Below are positions 8,118 to 16,247 of a stretch of 38,151 bases of DNA, one piece after another. Made by a program: the position numbers and the translations under genes. The DNA lies in assembly GCA_015062015.1 (NCBI GenBank), contig SUVM01000005.1:1-38151 (forward strand), written 5' to 3'. The first letter of the stretch is position 1, and each line of letters begins with the position of its first letter. The notes under the pieces were generated by a model. The model did no database searches and was not told where the DNA came from. It saw only the letters and a program-made list of their open reading frames with translations. The DNA comes from Akkermansiaceae bacterium. GTDB taxonomy: Bacteria > Verrucomicrobiota > Verrucomicrobiia > Verrucomicrobiales > Akkermansiaceae.

Positions 8118-8314
8118 GTATACAACACCACTAATATGACTACCACCAACAACGTAAGCAGCCACGGAAACAGGCACCCCCAAAACGGCGAGTGTGTTTT
8201 TTGCTGTTTATTTTGTGGCGCAAGCGCGTGCCATATTACGCCGAGCACACAATTTTGAGCGGAATGAAGCCGCATTAATAACTGATTAAGATAGTCGGGT
8301 TTGTTTTTATTCAT
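8099..8314 (-). CDS. Small single-pass membrane protein, unknown function
   Basis: A 71-residue protein with a charged N-terminal half (MNKNKPDYLNQLL) and one strong membrane segment near the C-terminus (LFPWLLTLLVVVILVVLYTYF), so probably tail-anchored. No family is recognised. It is too short to trust on length alone, but a well-spaced promoter (TTGCAA-17-TAAATT) ends 6 bases before its ATG, the same leaderless arrangement as several solid genes in this window. Confidence 0.55.
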   Translation of the reverse strand: MNKNKPDYLNQLLMRLHSAQNCVLGVIWHALAPQNKQQKTHSPFWGCLFPWLLTLLVVVILVVLYTYFPNK

Positions 8315-8320
8315 ACCGAA

Positions 8321-8349
8321 AATTTAAGACAAAAACACCAAATTTGCAA
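8321..8349 (-). promoter_or_regulatory. Promoter of the small membrane protein
   Basis: On the minus strand: -35 TTGCAA (8344-8349), 17-base spacer, -10 TAAATT (8321-8326), then 6 bases to the ATG at 8314. Confidence 0.55.
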
Positions 8350-8359
8350 GTAAAAACAT

Positions 8360-8581
8360 ATGGCATCTTTAGGTAAATTTTCGTTTTTAATAGATGTAGG
8401 GCAATTTCAAAGAGGATTAGCCACCATGCAACAAAGTGCGGAAACATGCCGCGCGGCAATGATGCAGCAATTTAACACCATTGCGTTAGATTCCTTTTTG
8501 AACAATCTAGCCACCGTGAAAAATGCGATTAGCGAAGTAATCAGCAAAGAAAACCGGAGGGGGCAAGGATGCAAAAAATGA
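8360..8581 (+). CDS. Short protein of unknown function, possibly phage tape-measure-like fragment
   Basis: A 73-residue frame. The start (ASLGKFSFLIDVGQFQRGL) loosely resembles the N-terminus of phage tail tape-measure proteins, followed by a helical stretch and a basic end. No ribosome site or promoter was found, and its last bases lie in the terminator hairpin of the ankyrin gene on the other strand. It could be a leftover of the element suspected after tRNA-Ser, or a chance frame. Confidence 0.35.
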   Translation: MASLGKFSFLIDVGQFQRGLATMQQSAETCRAAMMQQFNTIALDSFLNNLATVKNAISEVISKENRRGQGCKK

Positions 8582-8609
8582 GGCGAACCGCGTTATTGCG
8601 ATTCGCCTC
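8573..8609 (-). terminator. Terminator of the ankyrin-protein transcription unit
   Basis: Stem GAGGCGAA (8580-8587) and TTCGCCTC (8602-8609). On the minus strand the hairpin is followed by ATTTTTT (plus-strand A run 8573-8579), 27 bases beyond the stop of the gene at 8636. Confidence 0.75.
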
Positions 8610-8612
8610 CAT

Positions 8613-8624
8613 TGAGTTAACTCA
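8613..8624. repeat. 12-bp perfect palindrome
   Basis: TGAGTTAACTCA, a perfect dyad just after the ankyrin gene stop. Its 10-bp core GAGTTAACTC recurs at 32576-32585 upstream of the acyl-CoA synthetase promoter. Confidence 0.5.
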
Positions 8625-8635
8625 GTAAAAGTGTT

Positions 8636-10669
8636 TTATGCTGCGGGTGCTTGTTCTACAGGTGCAACAACCTCGGTTGATTCCGTAGATTGGGCTTTTG
8701 CAGCCTCTGCTTCTGCCTTAGCGGCATCGGCGGCGGCTTTTGCAGCCTCTGCTTCTGCCTTAGCGGCATCGGCGGCAGCTTTTGCAGCTTCTGCCTCTGC
8801 CTTAGCGGCATCGGCGGCGGCTTTTGCGGCTTCTGCCTCTGCCTTGGCGGCTTGAGCTTCAGCTTTTACAGCCATGGCATCTGCCTCTGCAGCGGCGGCG
8901 TGGGCTGCATTTTGATTTGCCTCAAATTGGGCGGCTTCGGCAGCAGCTTTGGCCTGCTGTGCTTCTACCCGAGCCGTATCTGCCGCTATCATAGCCCGAA
9001 CCGCCATGGCACTGTTTTCGTGAGAGTGCTTGGCGGCCTTCTCTGCTTCTGCCTGCTTGTCTGCAGCAGCCTTTTCTGCCTGTTGGAGTGCTTCTTCGCG
9101 AGCTTTTGCAGCAGCTTCTGCCTGCTTGCGAGCTTCCTCGGCGGCTTTTGCGGCAGCTTCTGCCTCTGCCTTTGCTTTTGCTGCAGCATCTGCTTTGGCT
9201 TTTGCGTATTCTTTATCGTTAGCTTCGCGGCGGGACTCGAATTCTGCATCTTTAAGCGTTTTAGCCATCGGGTTGCAGGCTTGGAGTACAGCAGAGATTT
9301 CGGCAGCGTTAGGTACGTCTTTGAGCTCTTTGAGCATCTTATCGGCCGCTGCTGCCGCCTCTTTCACTTCGAGCTTATCGACATTGACGAGAACTTTCAC
9401 CACGTCGAGATGGCCCTTGGCAACGGCAATCATCAGCGGGGTCTTAGCGTCGTTGTTTTCTTTGCATACATCCAAGCCAACGCTGACTAAGTGGTAGCAG
9501 CAATAGGCTTTGCCATCGCGAGCTGCAATGTGCAGAGCCGTGTTGCCGGCATCGTCGGTCTTGTTAAGAACAGCTCCATCCATGGCGTACTCTTTTTCCA
9601 TAGCGGCAATGGCCTCGGCCTCAGCTTTCACGCGGTGATGGAGGTCGTTGTCGCTATCTTTGAGAGATACCAGAGGAATCAGCGAGATGTTAGCACGGGT
9701 ATCATCTTTCTTGGCGAGTGCGCTAATCTTACGCTCTGCGCGAGATTTTGCCTGAGAAGCCAGCATTTCCATCTCTAACTCGACCTCCAATTTCTTGAGC
9801 TCTTCATCAGTAATTTTGCCTTTATTTTCGGACAAGAGCGTGCAGGTTTTTTCGTAGGATTTGGAACGATTTTCGGAATATACGGGACCGTATACCCAGG
9901 AGTCTCGCTTGGAGTATGCCGCAGCGGCGTTCGTGGCCAGCTCGGCAGCAGTCAGGCCGTCATTGTTTTTGGCATTGGGGTTGGCACCCATCTTAAGCAG
10001 CAAATCCACCACCGTGTCATTACCTCGCAATGCGGCAAGCATGAGCGGGGTGTACCCGTTGGATTCCGGTTGATTAATGCTTACGCCTTTCTTAACCAGC
10101 TTGTAAGATGTAAAGCGCATACCACTCCACGCTGCCCAGTGTAAGGCATTAAAACCATCTTCATCTGCCGCATGAATGTTGGCACTCTTTTCAAAAAGAG
10201 CATCAATGTAGTAAATGCGGTTAATGTCGGTCTCGGTGGCTTTTTCCGGGTCGTTAAAGTTGGCGTAAGCAGCCCACATCAGCGGGGTACGCTCGTTAGC
10301 ATCGCGTGTGTTGACGAAATCCGCGTTCTTTTCGATACCTTCTTTAAGCTCTTTGAGGAAGGGTTCGTCAATCTCCTCGCCATTTACGTCTTTAACGTCG
10401 CCTTTACGGATGAGGGACACCAAAGAATCTGTAGGGGATTTGTGAGCGAATGCATCTTTGAGCAAGTTACAGGCATAGCCAAGCACCCCCATAATGACAA
10501 GCAGGATGAGGAAGTCTTTGATGATGGGCTTCCACTCTGTCTTGTGCTCCGGTTCGGGCTTATTCTCGGCAGCGGCAGCCGGCACCGGGGCCGATTGCTC
10601 TTCGGGCGTTTCCGAGGCAGGCATGAGCCGGGCAGCTTTCTTTTTCTTCTTATAATCCTTATGAGACAT
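8636..10669 (-). CDS. Membrane-anchored ankyrin-repeat protein with Ala-rich coiled-coil tail
   Basis: A 677-residue protein with a modular layout. Residues 1-50 are a Lys-rich then Pro/Glu-rich head without signal peptide; residues 52-69 form one membrane segment. Ankyrin repeats occupy about 117-235 (ERTPLMWAA, GFNALHWAAWSG, GYTPLMLAALRGN) and about 370-430 (GNTALHIAARDG, KTPLMIAVAKGH). From about 470 a long Ala/Lys/Glu/Gln coiled coil runs to near the end, with 14-residue repeats, then a short Pro/Ala tail. Ankyrin blocks bind proteins; the rod resembles TolA-like spacers. The role is unknown. The MFS gene ends 29 bases upstream on the same strand, so they are probably co-transcribed. Confidence 0.8.
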   Translation of the reverse strand: MSHKDYKKKKKAARLMPASETPEEQSAPVPAAAAENKPEPEHKTEWKPIIKDFLILLVIMGVLGYACNLLKDAFAHKSPTDSLVSLIRKGDVKDVNGEEIDEPFLKELKEGIEKNADFVNTRDANERTPLMWAAYANFNDPEKATETDINRIYYIDALFEKSANIHAADEDGFNALHWAAWSGMRFTSYKLVKKGVSINQPESNGYTPLMLAALRGNDTVVDLLLKMGANPNAKNNDGLTAAELATNAAAAYSKRDSWVYGPVYSENRSKSYEKTCTLLSENKGKITDEELKKLEVELEMEMLASQAKSRAERKISALAKKDDTRANISLIPLVSLKDSDNDLHHRVKAEAEAIAAMEKEYAMDGAVLNKTDDAGNTALHIAARDGKAYCCYHLVSVGLDVCKENNDAKTPLMIAVAKGHLDVVKVLVNVDKLEVKEAAAAADKMLKELKDVPNAAEISAVLQACNPMAKTLKDAEFESRREANDKEYAKAKADAAAKAKAEAEAAAKAAEEARKQAEAAAKAREEALQQAEKAAADKQAEAEKAAKHSHENSAMAVRAMIAADTARVEAQQAKAAAEAAQFEANQNAAHAAAAEADAMAVKAEAQAAKAEAEAAKAAADAAKAEAEAAKAAADAAKAEAEAAKAAADAAKAEAEAAKAQSTESTEVVAPVEQAPAA
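8695..8862 (-). repeat. 42-bp tandem repeat, about 4 copies, in the coiled-coil tail
   Basis: Units begin at 8695, 8737, 8779 and 8821; the fourth diverges at its end. Each encodes 14 residues of the type AAADAAKAEAEAAK, two heptads. Copies differ by a few bases, mostly silent, so the array has recently expanded in frame and copy number may vary between strains. Confidence 0.88.
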
Positions 10670-10698
10670 AGTAACAATGATTCAGAAGTTAAACGAGA

Positions 10699-12192
10699 TT
10701 AGGCATTCTGCGGTGCAGCCTCTTCCTCGGAGGCATCAGAATCGGCGGCGGAGGTGGCAGGGGCATTGCCGGCATCTTCCTCGGGGTGGTCAGACACAAA
10801 GCTGTCTTTGGTGAGGATAATGGCAATGGGAGAAATGAAAGCCATGATCATGTAGATAGTCCACATAAACTCGGGGGAGCTCCAGAAGTCGATATGGCCG
10901 GTATCCATCTTGGCGGCAATACCGTCGTAGCAGTAGTAGGAAACCAACAAACCGCCAACTACACCGTTGATGGGCTTGGCTATGAACATGGGAAGAGCGG
11001 ACAGAGACATGTACGAGGCCACTTTATCCTTAGGTGCTACACGCGCCACATATTCGGAGAAACGCGGGCTGAAAAGCAGCTCGCCGGAGGCAAATACGAT
11101 GATTTGCGCGACGATGGCAAAGAAGTACGCCTGCCCAATGGTTTCGATACCGGGTAATATGAAGTACCACTCCGGCGGAATGGCCAACAACACCATGGAG
11201 AATGCAGAAATCGTCATGCCCGAAATCATAAGCTTCACCGTAGAGAATCGGTTAAGAATCGGGATAATCAAAATCAAGCCCGTAATAATAATGAACGGGT
11301 TGAAAGAGTTGACCAAGCCCAGCGAAAAGTCATCACCAATGGCGCGTGTGTAATATTGCGGCATCACCAGGAATTGCAGCGTGAATACCAGGCGTACACC
11401 CAAAGTAAGCACAAGGAATACAATAAGCTTTTGGAATGGTTTTTCCTTTGCTACTTCGCATATGAGTTGAAGCGGGCGGCGCTTGGCAGCCTCGTTCTTT
11501 GCGATGCGTTCTTCGGGTACAGCGTAGTTGTCTTCATCAATCAAACGGGTAAAGATGAAGGCAATGACGTTGCAGGCGGTGCCGATATTGACGACCCACC
11601 ACAAGCTGTTAATGGGACCGAACGCAGAGCGCAGCGGGTCCACAATAGCAATGCCGGCTAAGAAGGCACCGATGTTCATGAACAGGTAGTAGAAGTTGAA
11701 ACCTGTCGGGCGCGCACGCAGTGTCGTAAAGCGGCGTATGGAGGTGGATATGCAGGGGCTCATAAATGCCGTACCGAACGACAGAATCGCGATGCCGGCA
11801 ATGACGAAATATTTGGAGTTTTCTTGCGACAATCCGCAGACGTGCATGCCGAAGTCGGACCCCAACCCCATGATGAGTCGGCCGCCTATCAGCAATGTAA
11901 AGCCTATCAAGTAGGTCTTTTTAAGACCGATGATATCGCAAATAGTGCCCACGGCAAAAACAAACATGGACAGGAAAAGGGTGTACATACCCACCCAGTA
12001 GGGGGCATCGGCATCGTTAAAGCCGCAATAATCCTTCAAGAACAGTGTAAAGACGATGATTAGCGTAAAGTACGACAAACCATCGAAGAACTGGATGAAG
12101 TTGGTGTACCAGAAGTCCTTGCTGCAATCGCGCAGCACCTTGAACTCCGAGAAGTACTTGACGATGGGGTTTTGTTTTGTATCAGCGCTCAT
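10699..12192 (-). CDS. MFS transporter, proton-dependent oligopeptide (POT)-like
   Basis: A 497-residue inner-membrane protein with about 12 or more hydrophobic segments and a hydrophilic acidic C-terminal tail (about 460-497). RPTGFNFYYLFMNIGAF, with its Asn, double Tyr and NIG, recalls the POT/PTR pattern FFNxFYxxINxG, and GLKKTYLIGFTLLIGGR fits MFS loop 2-3. The substrate, possibly di- or tripeptides or amino acids, is inferred only at family level. It lies between ilvD and the ankyrin gene on the same strand (39 and 29 base gaps), suggesting one operon; the branched-chain amino acid link would fit a peptide or amino-acid carrier. Confidence 0.78.
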   Translation of the reverse strand: MSADTKQNPIVKYFSEFKVLRDCSKDFWYTNFIQFFDGLSYFTLIIVFTLFLKDYCGFNDADAPYWVGMYTLFLSMFVFAVGTICDIIGLKKTYLIGFTLLIGGRLIMGLGSDFGMHVCGLSQENSKYFVIAGIAILSFGTAFMSPCISTSIRRFTTLRARPTGFNFYYLFMNIGAFLAGIAIVDPLRSAFGPINSLWWVVNIGTACNVIAFIFTRLIDEDNYAVPEERIAKNEAAKRRPLQLICEVAKEKPFQKLIVFLVLTLGVRLVFTLQFLVMPQYYTRAIGDDFSLGLVNSFNPFIIITGLILIIPILNRFSTVKLMISGMTISAFSMVLLAIPPEWYFILPGIETIGQAYFFAIVAQIIVFASGELLFSPRFSEYVARVAPKDKVASYMSLSALPMFIAKPINGVVGGLLVSYYCYDGIAAKMDTGHIDFWSSPEFMWTIYMIMAFISPIAIILTKDSFVSDHPEEDAGNAPATSAADSDASEEEAAPQNA

Positions 12193-12231
12193 TATATTAA
12201 TTCTGAGTGTGTTTAATAAGAAGGGAAGCGA

Positions 12232-13899
12232 TCAGGAAAGAACGGCTCCCTTGCTGGCATTAGTGGCCAATTTACGGTAACGTTTCAGCCACTTGCCGGC
12301 AACCTCTTGCATAGTAGGCTGCCAAACGGCGCGGCGTGCTGCTATTTCCTCCTCGCTGAGTTCAGCGGTGATAGAACGGTTGGGGATGTCTATGGAGATG
12401 ATATCCCCATCTTGAAGGAGACCGATAAGACCACCTTCTGCCGCCTCCGGGGAGACGTGGCCGATGCAGGCACCATGTGTAGCACCGGAGAATCGGCCAT
12501 CCGTAATCAGGGCAACGCAGTTACCCAAGCCCTTGCCCATAATGTAGCTGGTGGGGGCAAGCATCTCCTGCATACCGGGACCACCTTTGGGACCTTCATT
12601 ACGAATTACGACCACATCGCCGGGCTTCACTTTGTCCGCCAGAATCCCTGCGCAGGCATCCTCTTGGCTTTCAAAAATGACGGCGGGGCCACGGTGTACC
12701 ATCATTTCCGGCAGTACACCGGCTTTTTTGACGATAGAGCCCTGCTCTGCGAGATTACCGAAGAGCACAGCCAAGCCACCGTCCGGGGAGTAAGCATTTT
12801 CTATGGTGCGAATCACAACCGGGTCTTGTGTGGAAAGGCCCTCCATTTGTTCTGCAAGAGTTTTGCCGCTCACCGTGGGCAGCTCTGTGTGCAGCGCACC
12901 GGGTATTTTATTGATTTCTGCAAGAATCGTCATAATGCCACCGGCTCGCAAAACATCGTGCATATGGAAACGTGAGCTGGGGGCAACCTTGCAAATATTG
13001 GGCGTACGGCGAGAAATAGCGTCAATACGGCGCAAATCGTAATCTAAACCGGCCTCTGCCGCAAATGCTAAGGTATGTAACACTGTATTAGAGGAGCCGC
13101 CCATGGCCATATCGCAGGTAAACACGTTGTCTATAGCCTTCTCGGTAATGAGGTCGCGCGGGAGCGGGCCGCCCTGCAAGGCCATTTCCACGGCGCGGCG
13201 GGCAGCAGCCTTCCACAATTCCTTGCGCTCCTCGGAGAGCGCTAACAAGGTGCCGTTACCCGGCAATGCCAGGCCAAGCACCTCGCACAAGCAGTTCATG
13301 GAGTTAGCTGTAAACATACCGGAGCAAGAGCCGGCACCCGGGCAGGCATTACACTCTACATGGTGCAGCTCTTCCTCACTGATTTTGCCTGCTGTACAAG
13401 CCGCCACAGCTTCAAAAACGCTGTTAAGGTCCAAATCTTCCCCATTGCGGCCTTTACCTACAGCCATGGGGCCACCGGAGCAGAAGATGGTGGGAATATT
13501 GCACCGCAGAGCTCCCATCACCATGCCGGGTACAATTTTGTCGCAGTTAGGGATGCAGATGCAGGCATCAAAAGCATGGGCACTCAGCATGGTCTCCACG
13601 CTATCGGCAATCAGCTCACGGCTTGCCAGCGAAAACTTCATACCATGGTGAGCCATGGCTATACCGTCACACACACCTATCAAATTAAATTCAATGGGTG
13701 TACCACCGGCCTTGCGCACCTCGGTCTTAATCAGTTCTGCCACTTTGTTGAGGTGAACGTGGCCGGGTATCACCTCGTTAAAAGAGTTGCATATAGCAAT
13801 GAAAGGCTTACGAATATCCTCATCGCTCATTCCTGTGGCTCGCATCAAACTGCGATGCGGCGCACGTTCTATACCGAGTTTTGTGCGGTCTGATAACAT
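12232..13899 (-). CDS. ilvD: Dihydroxy-acid dehydratase
   Basis: Third step of valine, leucine and isoleucine synthesis: dehydration of dihydroxy acids to 2-keto acids with an iron-sulfur cluster. The protein has 555 residues, the usual length. The start [19 protein letters not shown] is typical of the family. Cluster Cys residues sit in [11 protein letters not shown] (about 117-127) and [17 protein letters not shown] (about 187-203). The C-terminal [14 protein letters not shown] and [11 protein letters not shown] motifs are present. A TATAAT -10 lies 9 bases upstream of the ATG, so the leader is very short. It heads the unit with the MFS and ankyrin genes. Confidence 0.97.
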   Translation of the reverse strand: MLSDRTKLGIERAPHRSLMRATGMSDEDIRKPFIAICNSFNEVIPGHVHLNKVAELIKTEVRKAGGTPIEFNLIGVCDGIAMAHHGMKFSLASRELIADSVETMLSAHAFDACICIPNCDKIVPGMVMGALRCNIPTIFCSGGPMAVGKGRNGEDLDLNSVFEAVAACTAGKISEEELHHVECNACPGAGSCSGMFTANSMNCLCEVLGLALPGNGTLLALSEERKELWKAAARRAVEMALQGGPLPRDLITEKAIDNVFTCDMAMGGSSNTVLHTLAFAAEAGLDYDLRRIDAISRRTPNICKVAPSSRFHMHDVLRAGGIMTILAEINKIPGALHTELPTVSGKTLAEQMEGLSTQDPVVIRTIENAYSPDGGLAVLFGNLAEQGSIVKKAGVLPEMMVHRGPAVIFESQEDACAGILADKVKPGDVVVIRNEGPKGGPGMQEMLAPTSYIMGKGLGNCVALITDGRFSGATHGACIGHVSPEAAEGGLIGLLQDGDIISIDIPNRSITAELSEEEIAARRAVWQPTMQEVAGKWLKRYRKLATNASKGAVLS

Positions 13900-13908
13900 A
13901 GCACGGAA

Positions 13909-13937
13909 ATTATATCATCAAATTTAATGATTTTCCA
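13909..13937 (-). promoter_or_regulatory. Promoter of ilvD
   Basis: On the minus strand: weak -35 TGGAAA (13932-13937), 17-base spacer, consensus -10 TATAAT (13909-13914), 9 bases before the ATG. No attenuator or leader peptide fits in the gap, so classic branched-chain attenuation is absent here. Confidence 0.6.
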
Positions 13938-13969
13938 GCTAAAAAATTCAGGCTGACTTCTTTTCCTTC

Positions 13970-13998
13970 TTGACGAGCACAATGGGCTGGTGTAGAAT
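13970..13998 (+). promoter_or_regulatory. Promoter of the OsmC-family gene, leaderless
   Basis: -35 TTGACG (13970-13975), 17-base spacer, -10 TAGAAT (13993-13998), then 7 bases and the ATG at 14006. The longer frame that could start at 13970 begins inside the -35 box and is therefore not the real start. Confidence 0.75.
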
Positions 13999-14005
13999 AC
14001 CGCGC

Positions 14006-14413
14006 ATGGTAAAATGCAACATGACATATCAGGGCGGGCTGCACTGCCAACTTCAGCATGGCCCCAGCGGTGCCACTATTTATACCGACGCGCCTGTGGA
14101 TAACCACGGCAAGGGCGAATCGTTCTCGCCGACAGACCTCATGTGCTCTGCCATGGCTGCCTGCATGGCTACCATCATGGGCATTTATGCGGATAAAGAG
14201 GGGCTGGATCTTACGGGCTGCACCATAGAGGTAAGCAAAGAGATGAGCGCCAATCCGCGCCGCATCGCCCGCATCGAGACGGTCATCACCATCCCTCTGC
14301 CTGCAGATAACCCGCATAAGGAGGCATTGGCACAATGTGTGCTTGGCAGCCCCGCCATGCTTAGTCTGCACCCGGATATCCAAGTGCCGATTACTTGGAA
14401 TTGGGTTGGCTGA
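14006..14413 (+). CDS. OsmC/Ohr-family protein
   Basis: A 135-residue protein of the OsmC-like fold, which reduces organic hydroperoxides with paired Cys residues. The family signature SPTDLMCSAMAACMATIMG is present at about residues 41-59, with Cys47 and Cys53. In OsmC/Ohr the two catalytic Cys are far apart, one early and one in the signature; here Cys4 and Cys15 are further N-terminal candidates, so activity is uncertain. It probably starts a plus-strand run with the membrane protein, lipoprotein and tlyA genes. The promoter geometry fixes the start. Confidence 0.85.
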   Translation: MVKCNMTYQGGLHCQLQHGPSGATIYTDAPVDNHGKGESFSPTDLMCSAMAACMATIMGIYADKEGLDLTGCTIEVSKEMSANPRRIARIETVITIPLPADNPHKEALAQCVLGSPAMLSLHPDIQVPITWNWVG

Positions 14414-14438
14414 TATCATCCCGCCAGACGGCAACGGC

Positions 14439-14903
14439 ATGAACAGACTTAAATACATTTATTGGATAACCCCGCTGTTGGTATTACTGAGCTGCGGGCG
14501 CATGCTTACCGATATTTTAGGAGGCGGTTTTTTGCTGTGGCTAATCGTAGCCCCCGCTTTGCTGATAACTTGGGGTGTTGTGTGGATGCGCCTGTACGGG
14601 ATGCCTCGCATGCGCCCGGAATTCGCCATCCTGAGCATATTGCCGCAAAGCATCTATTTTATTTGTCGCAGCAGTGGTTCCGAGGCATTACACCAACCTA
14701 TCTGGCAAAACTTCTACACCCTGCTCTGGATTGGTTTTGCTATTGTAATGATACTTAGCATGAAGCCCGGGCACCCTACAGACCCTCAATTACCGGCCTC
14801 CAAAGACCGTATATTCGTCTTCATGGCCATATTAGCCGCTCTATATGCCTTCACGACCATGGGGGCTTATGCCGCACAAATTTGCAACATATCCACAACC
14901 TGA
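14439..14903 (+). CDS. Multi-pass membrane protein of unknown function
   Basis: A 154-residue protein with four likely membrane segments (about 7-24, 26-50, 88-104 and 126-146). The frame extends upstream into the OsmC gene, but the hydrophobic start MNRLKYIYWITPLL sets the likely start, 25 bases after the OsmC stop. SCGRM near residue 20 recalls a lipobox only weakly. No family is recognised. The lipoprotein gene begins 2 bases after its stop, so the two are very likely made together. Confidence 0.65.
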   Translation: MNRLKYIYWITPLLVLLSCGRMLTDILGGGFLLWLIVAPALLITWGVVWMRLYGMPRMRPEFAILSILPQSIYFICRSSGSEALHQPIWQNFYTLLWIGFAIVMILSMKPGHPTDPQLPASKDRIFVFMAILAALYAFTTMGAYAAQICNISTT

Positions 14904-14905
14904 TT

Positions 14906-15421
14906 ATGAAAACCACCCGTACTCTCCTGCTTGGTACAGCATTTGCCGTAGCCCTCAGCTCCTGTGATTCCACTTACTCGGATTGGTCCTCTCCCGGTGT
15001 CATCAAGCGCTCCGGCAATCAAATGAGCATCTCCCCCCGCTCCCAAGTACAACCCACTTTCCCAAAACCCAAGGCAGAAGTCAAAAAAGAATCTCCCAAG
15101 CCTGCCTCTCAGGTTCAACCCGAGTTCAAAAAAGATGAAGGTAAGCGCGAGCTAAAGCCTGCCACACCTCAGGTACAGCCGGAGCCCCAAAAATCTGTGT
15201 CTGAGCCGGCCCTCAAACCCATTGCTCCGCGTTCTACCCAAGTTCAGCCCGAGTTCGTGCAGCCTACGGCAGCGCCTGTTAAAAAATCCACACAAGTACA
15301 GCCGGAGCTCTCTCAACCGCGCACAGAACCCCGGCAATTACGCCCGGTGATGACTCCTTCTCAGCGAGAGGTTTACCCGGTTATGCCCGGTCAGAATCGA
15401 GCCCTGAAGCGTCGCCGCTAA
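14906..15421 (+). CDS. Repeat-rich lipoprotein of unknown function
   Basis: A 171-residue protein. Its signal peptide ends in the lipobox ALSSC (Cys20), predicting a lipidated, outer-membrane or periplasmic protein. The rest is low in hydrophobics and rich in Pro, Lys, Gln and Glu, with at least six copies of a QVQP(E/T)(F/P/L) motif spaced by about 17-25 residues, and a very basic end (ALKRRR). Such extended Pro/Lys-rich chains often span the periplasm or bind peptidoglycan; that is inference. An ATG 24 bases upstream exists but spoils the signal peptide. Confidence 0.7.
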   Translation: MKTTRTLLLGTAFAVALSSCDSTYSDWSSPGVIKRSGNQMSISPRSQVQPTFPKPKAEVKKESPKPASQVQPEFKKDEGKRELKPATPQVQPEPQKSVSEPALKPIAPRSTQVQPEFVQPTAAPVKKSTQVQPELSQPRTEPRQLRPVMTPSQREVYPVMPGQNRALKRRR

Positions 15422-15426
15422 TCTAC

Positions 15427-16155
15427 ATGGCAAAACAACGGCTCGATGTTCTGGTTGCCTCGCGGGGGCTTTGCGACTCTCGCGAGCAGGCGCGTCGGCT
15501 GATTCTCAGCGGAGACGTTACGGTAGACGGGCAAGTCATCAATAAACCCTCTGCCAAAATAGACGAATCCGCCGCCGTAGAAGTGCACAATAAACCCCGC
15601 TACGTTAGCCGAGGCGGCTACAAACTTGAAGGGGCGCTTGCCGCTTTTCCCGTACCGGTGGAGGGGAAAGTTTGCTTGGATATAGGCGCATCTACCGGTG
15701 GTTTTACAGATTGCTTGCTCCAAAATGGGGCATTGCGTGTCCATGCCGTGGATGTAGGCGTTGGGCAGCTTGTAAACAAACTTCGCAAGGACCCTCGGGT
15801 TATCGTAAAAGAGCATTTTAACGCCCGTTATATGACGCCGGAAGCTCTTGGCGAAAAAGTGCAACTAATCGTCAGCGATGTATCCTTTATTTCTCTTACC
15901 CGTATCTTGCCCGCCGCCTATTCCTGCCTTGCACCCGGCGGCGACATGCTGGTGCTTATTAAGCCCCAATTTGAATTACAACCGGAAGACATCGGGGCCG
16001 GCGGCATCGTGCGCAACCCGGCACTTCATCAACGCGCTGTCGAGCGCATCCGTTCTTTTGTTACAGAGGAGCTTCGGCGCACTTTTGTAGCTGTGGCAGA
16101 TTCTCCCATCAAAGGTATGGACGGCAACCGAGAATTCCTTGCCTGGTTGCGCTGA
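15427..16155 (+). CDS. tlyA: TlyA-family rRNA 2'-O-methyltransferase
   Basis: TlyA proteins join an S4 RNA-binding domain to an FtsJ-like methyltransferase and methylate rRNA; the old name hemolysin A is misleading. Here 242 residues carry the S4 part at 1-60 (RLDVLVASRGLCDSREQARR, then VTVDGQVINKPSAKI), the linker RYVSRGGYKLEGAL, SAM motif LDIGASTGGFTDCLLQNGA (about 79-97), DVSFISLTRILP and VLIKPQFE. It starts 5 bases after the lipoprotein stop, ending the plus-strand group. Whether it modifies 16S, 23S or both cannot be read from the sequence. Confidence 0.92.
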   Translation: MAKQRLDVLVASRGLCDSREQARRLILSGDVTVDGQVINKPSAKIDESAAVEVHNKPRYVSRGGYKLEGALAAFPVPVEGKVCLDIGASTGGFTDCLLQNGALRVHAVDVGVGQLVNKLRKDPRVIVKEHFNARYMTPEALGEKVQLIVSDVSFISLTRILPAAYSCLAPGGDMLVLIKPQFELQPEDIGAGGIVRNPALHQRAVERIRSFVTEELRRTFVAVADSPIKGMDGNREFLAWLR

Positions 16156-16186
16156 TACCCCCTCTCTTAAAGTATCATAAAGAGAG

Positions 16187-16222
16187 CAAGGCACCGCTTC
16201 ATTCATATGAAGCGGTGCCTTG
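16187..16222. terminator. Bidirectional terminator between tlyA and the kinase gene
   Basis: Perfect 16-bp inverted repeat (16187-16202 and 16207-16222) with a 4-base TCAT loop, between convergent genes. T-rich bases flank it weakly. A second, smaller hairpin CTCTCTT/AAGAGAG lies just before it. Confidence 0.7.
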
Positions 16223-16247
16223 TTAAACTAATGAAGGAAGGGGGAAA

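Noticed and set aside
7404..8183. Minus-strand open frame of 259 codons after tRNA-Ser
   Set aside because: It runs through the tRNA terminator and low-complexity A+T sequence, lacks recognisable motifs, and is antisense to a more natural plus-strand frame.
7383..8360. Attachment-site duplication of the tRNA-Ser 3' end
   Set aside because: I looked for a copy of the T-arm and acceptor end downstream and found none in this window.
8695..8862. 42-bp repeats as a CRISPR array
   Set aside because: Units are directly adjacent without spacers and encode heptads of a coiled coil in frame.
13970..14005. Upstream start for the OsmC-family gene
   Set aside because: The codon lies in the -35 box of a well-formed promoter, and the extra residues are not family-like; the ATG at 14006 fits.
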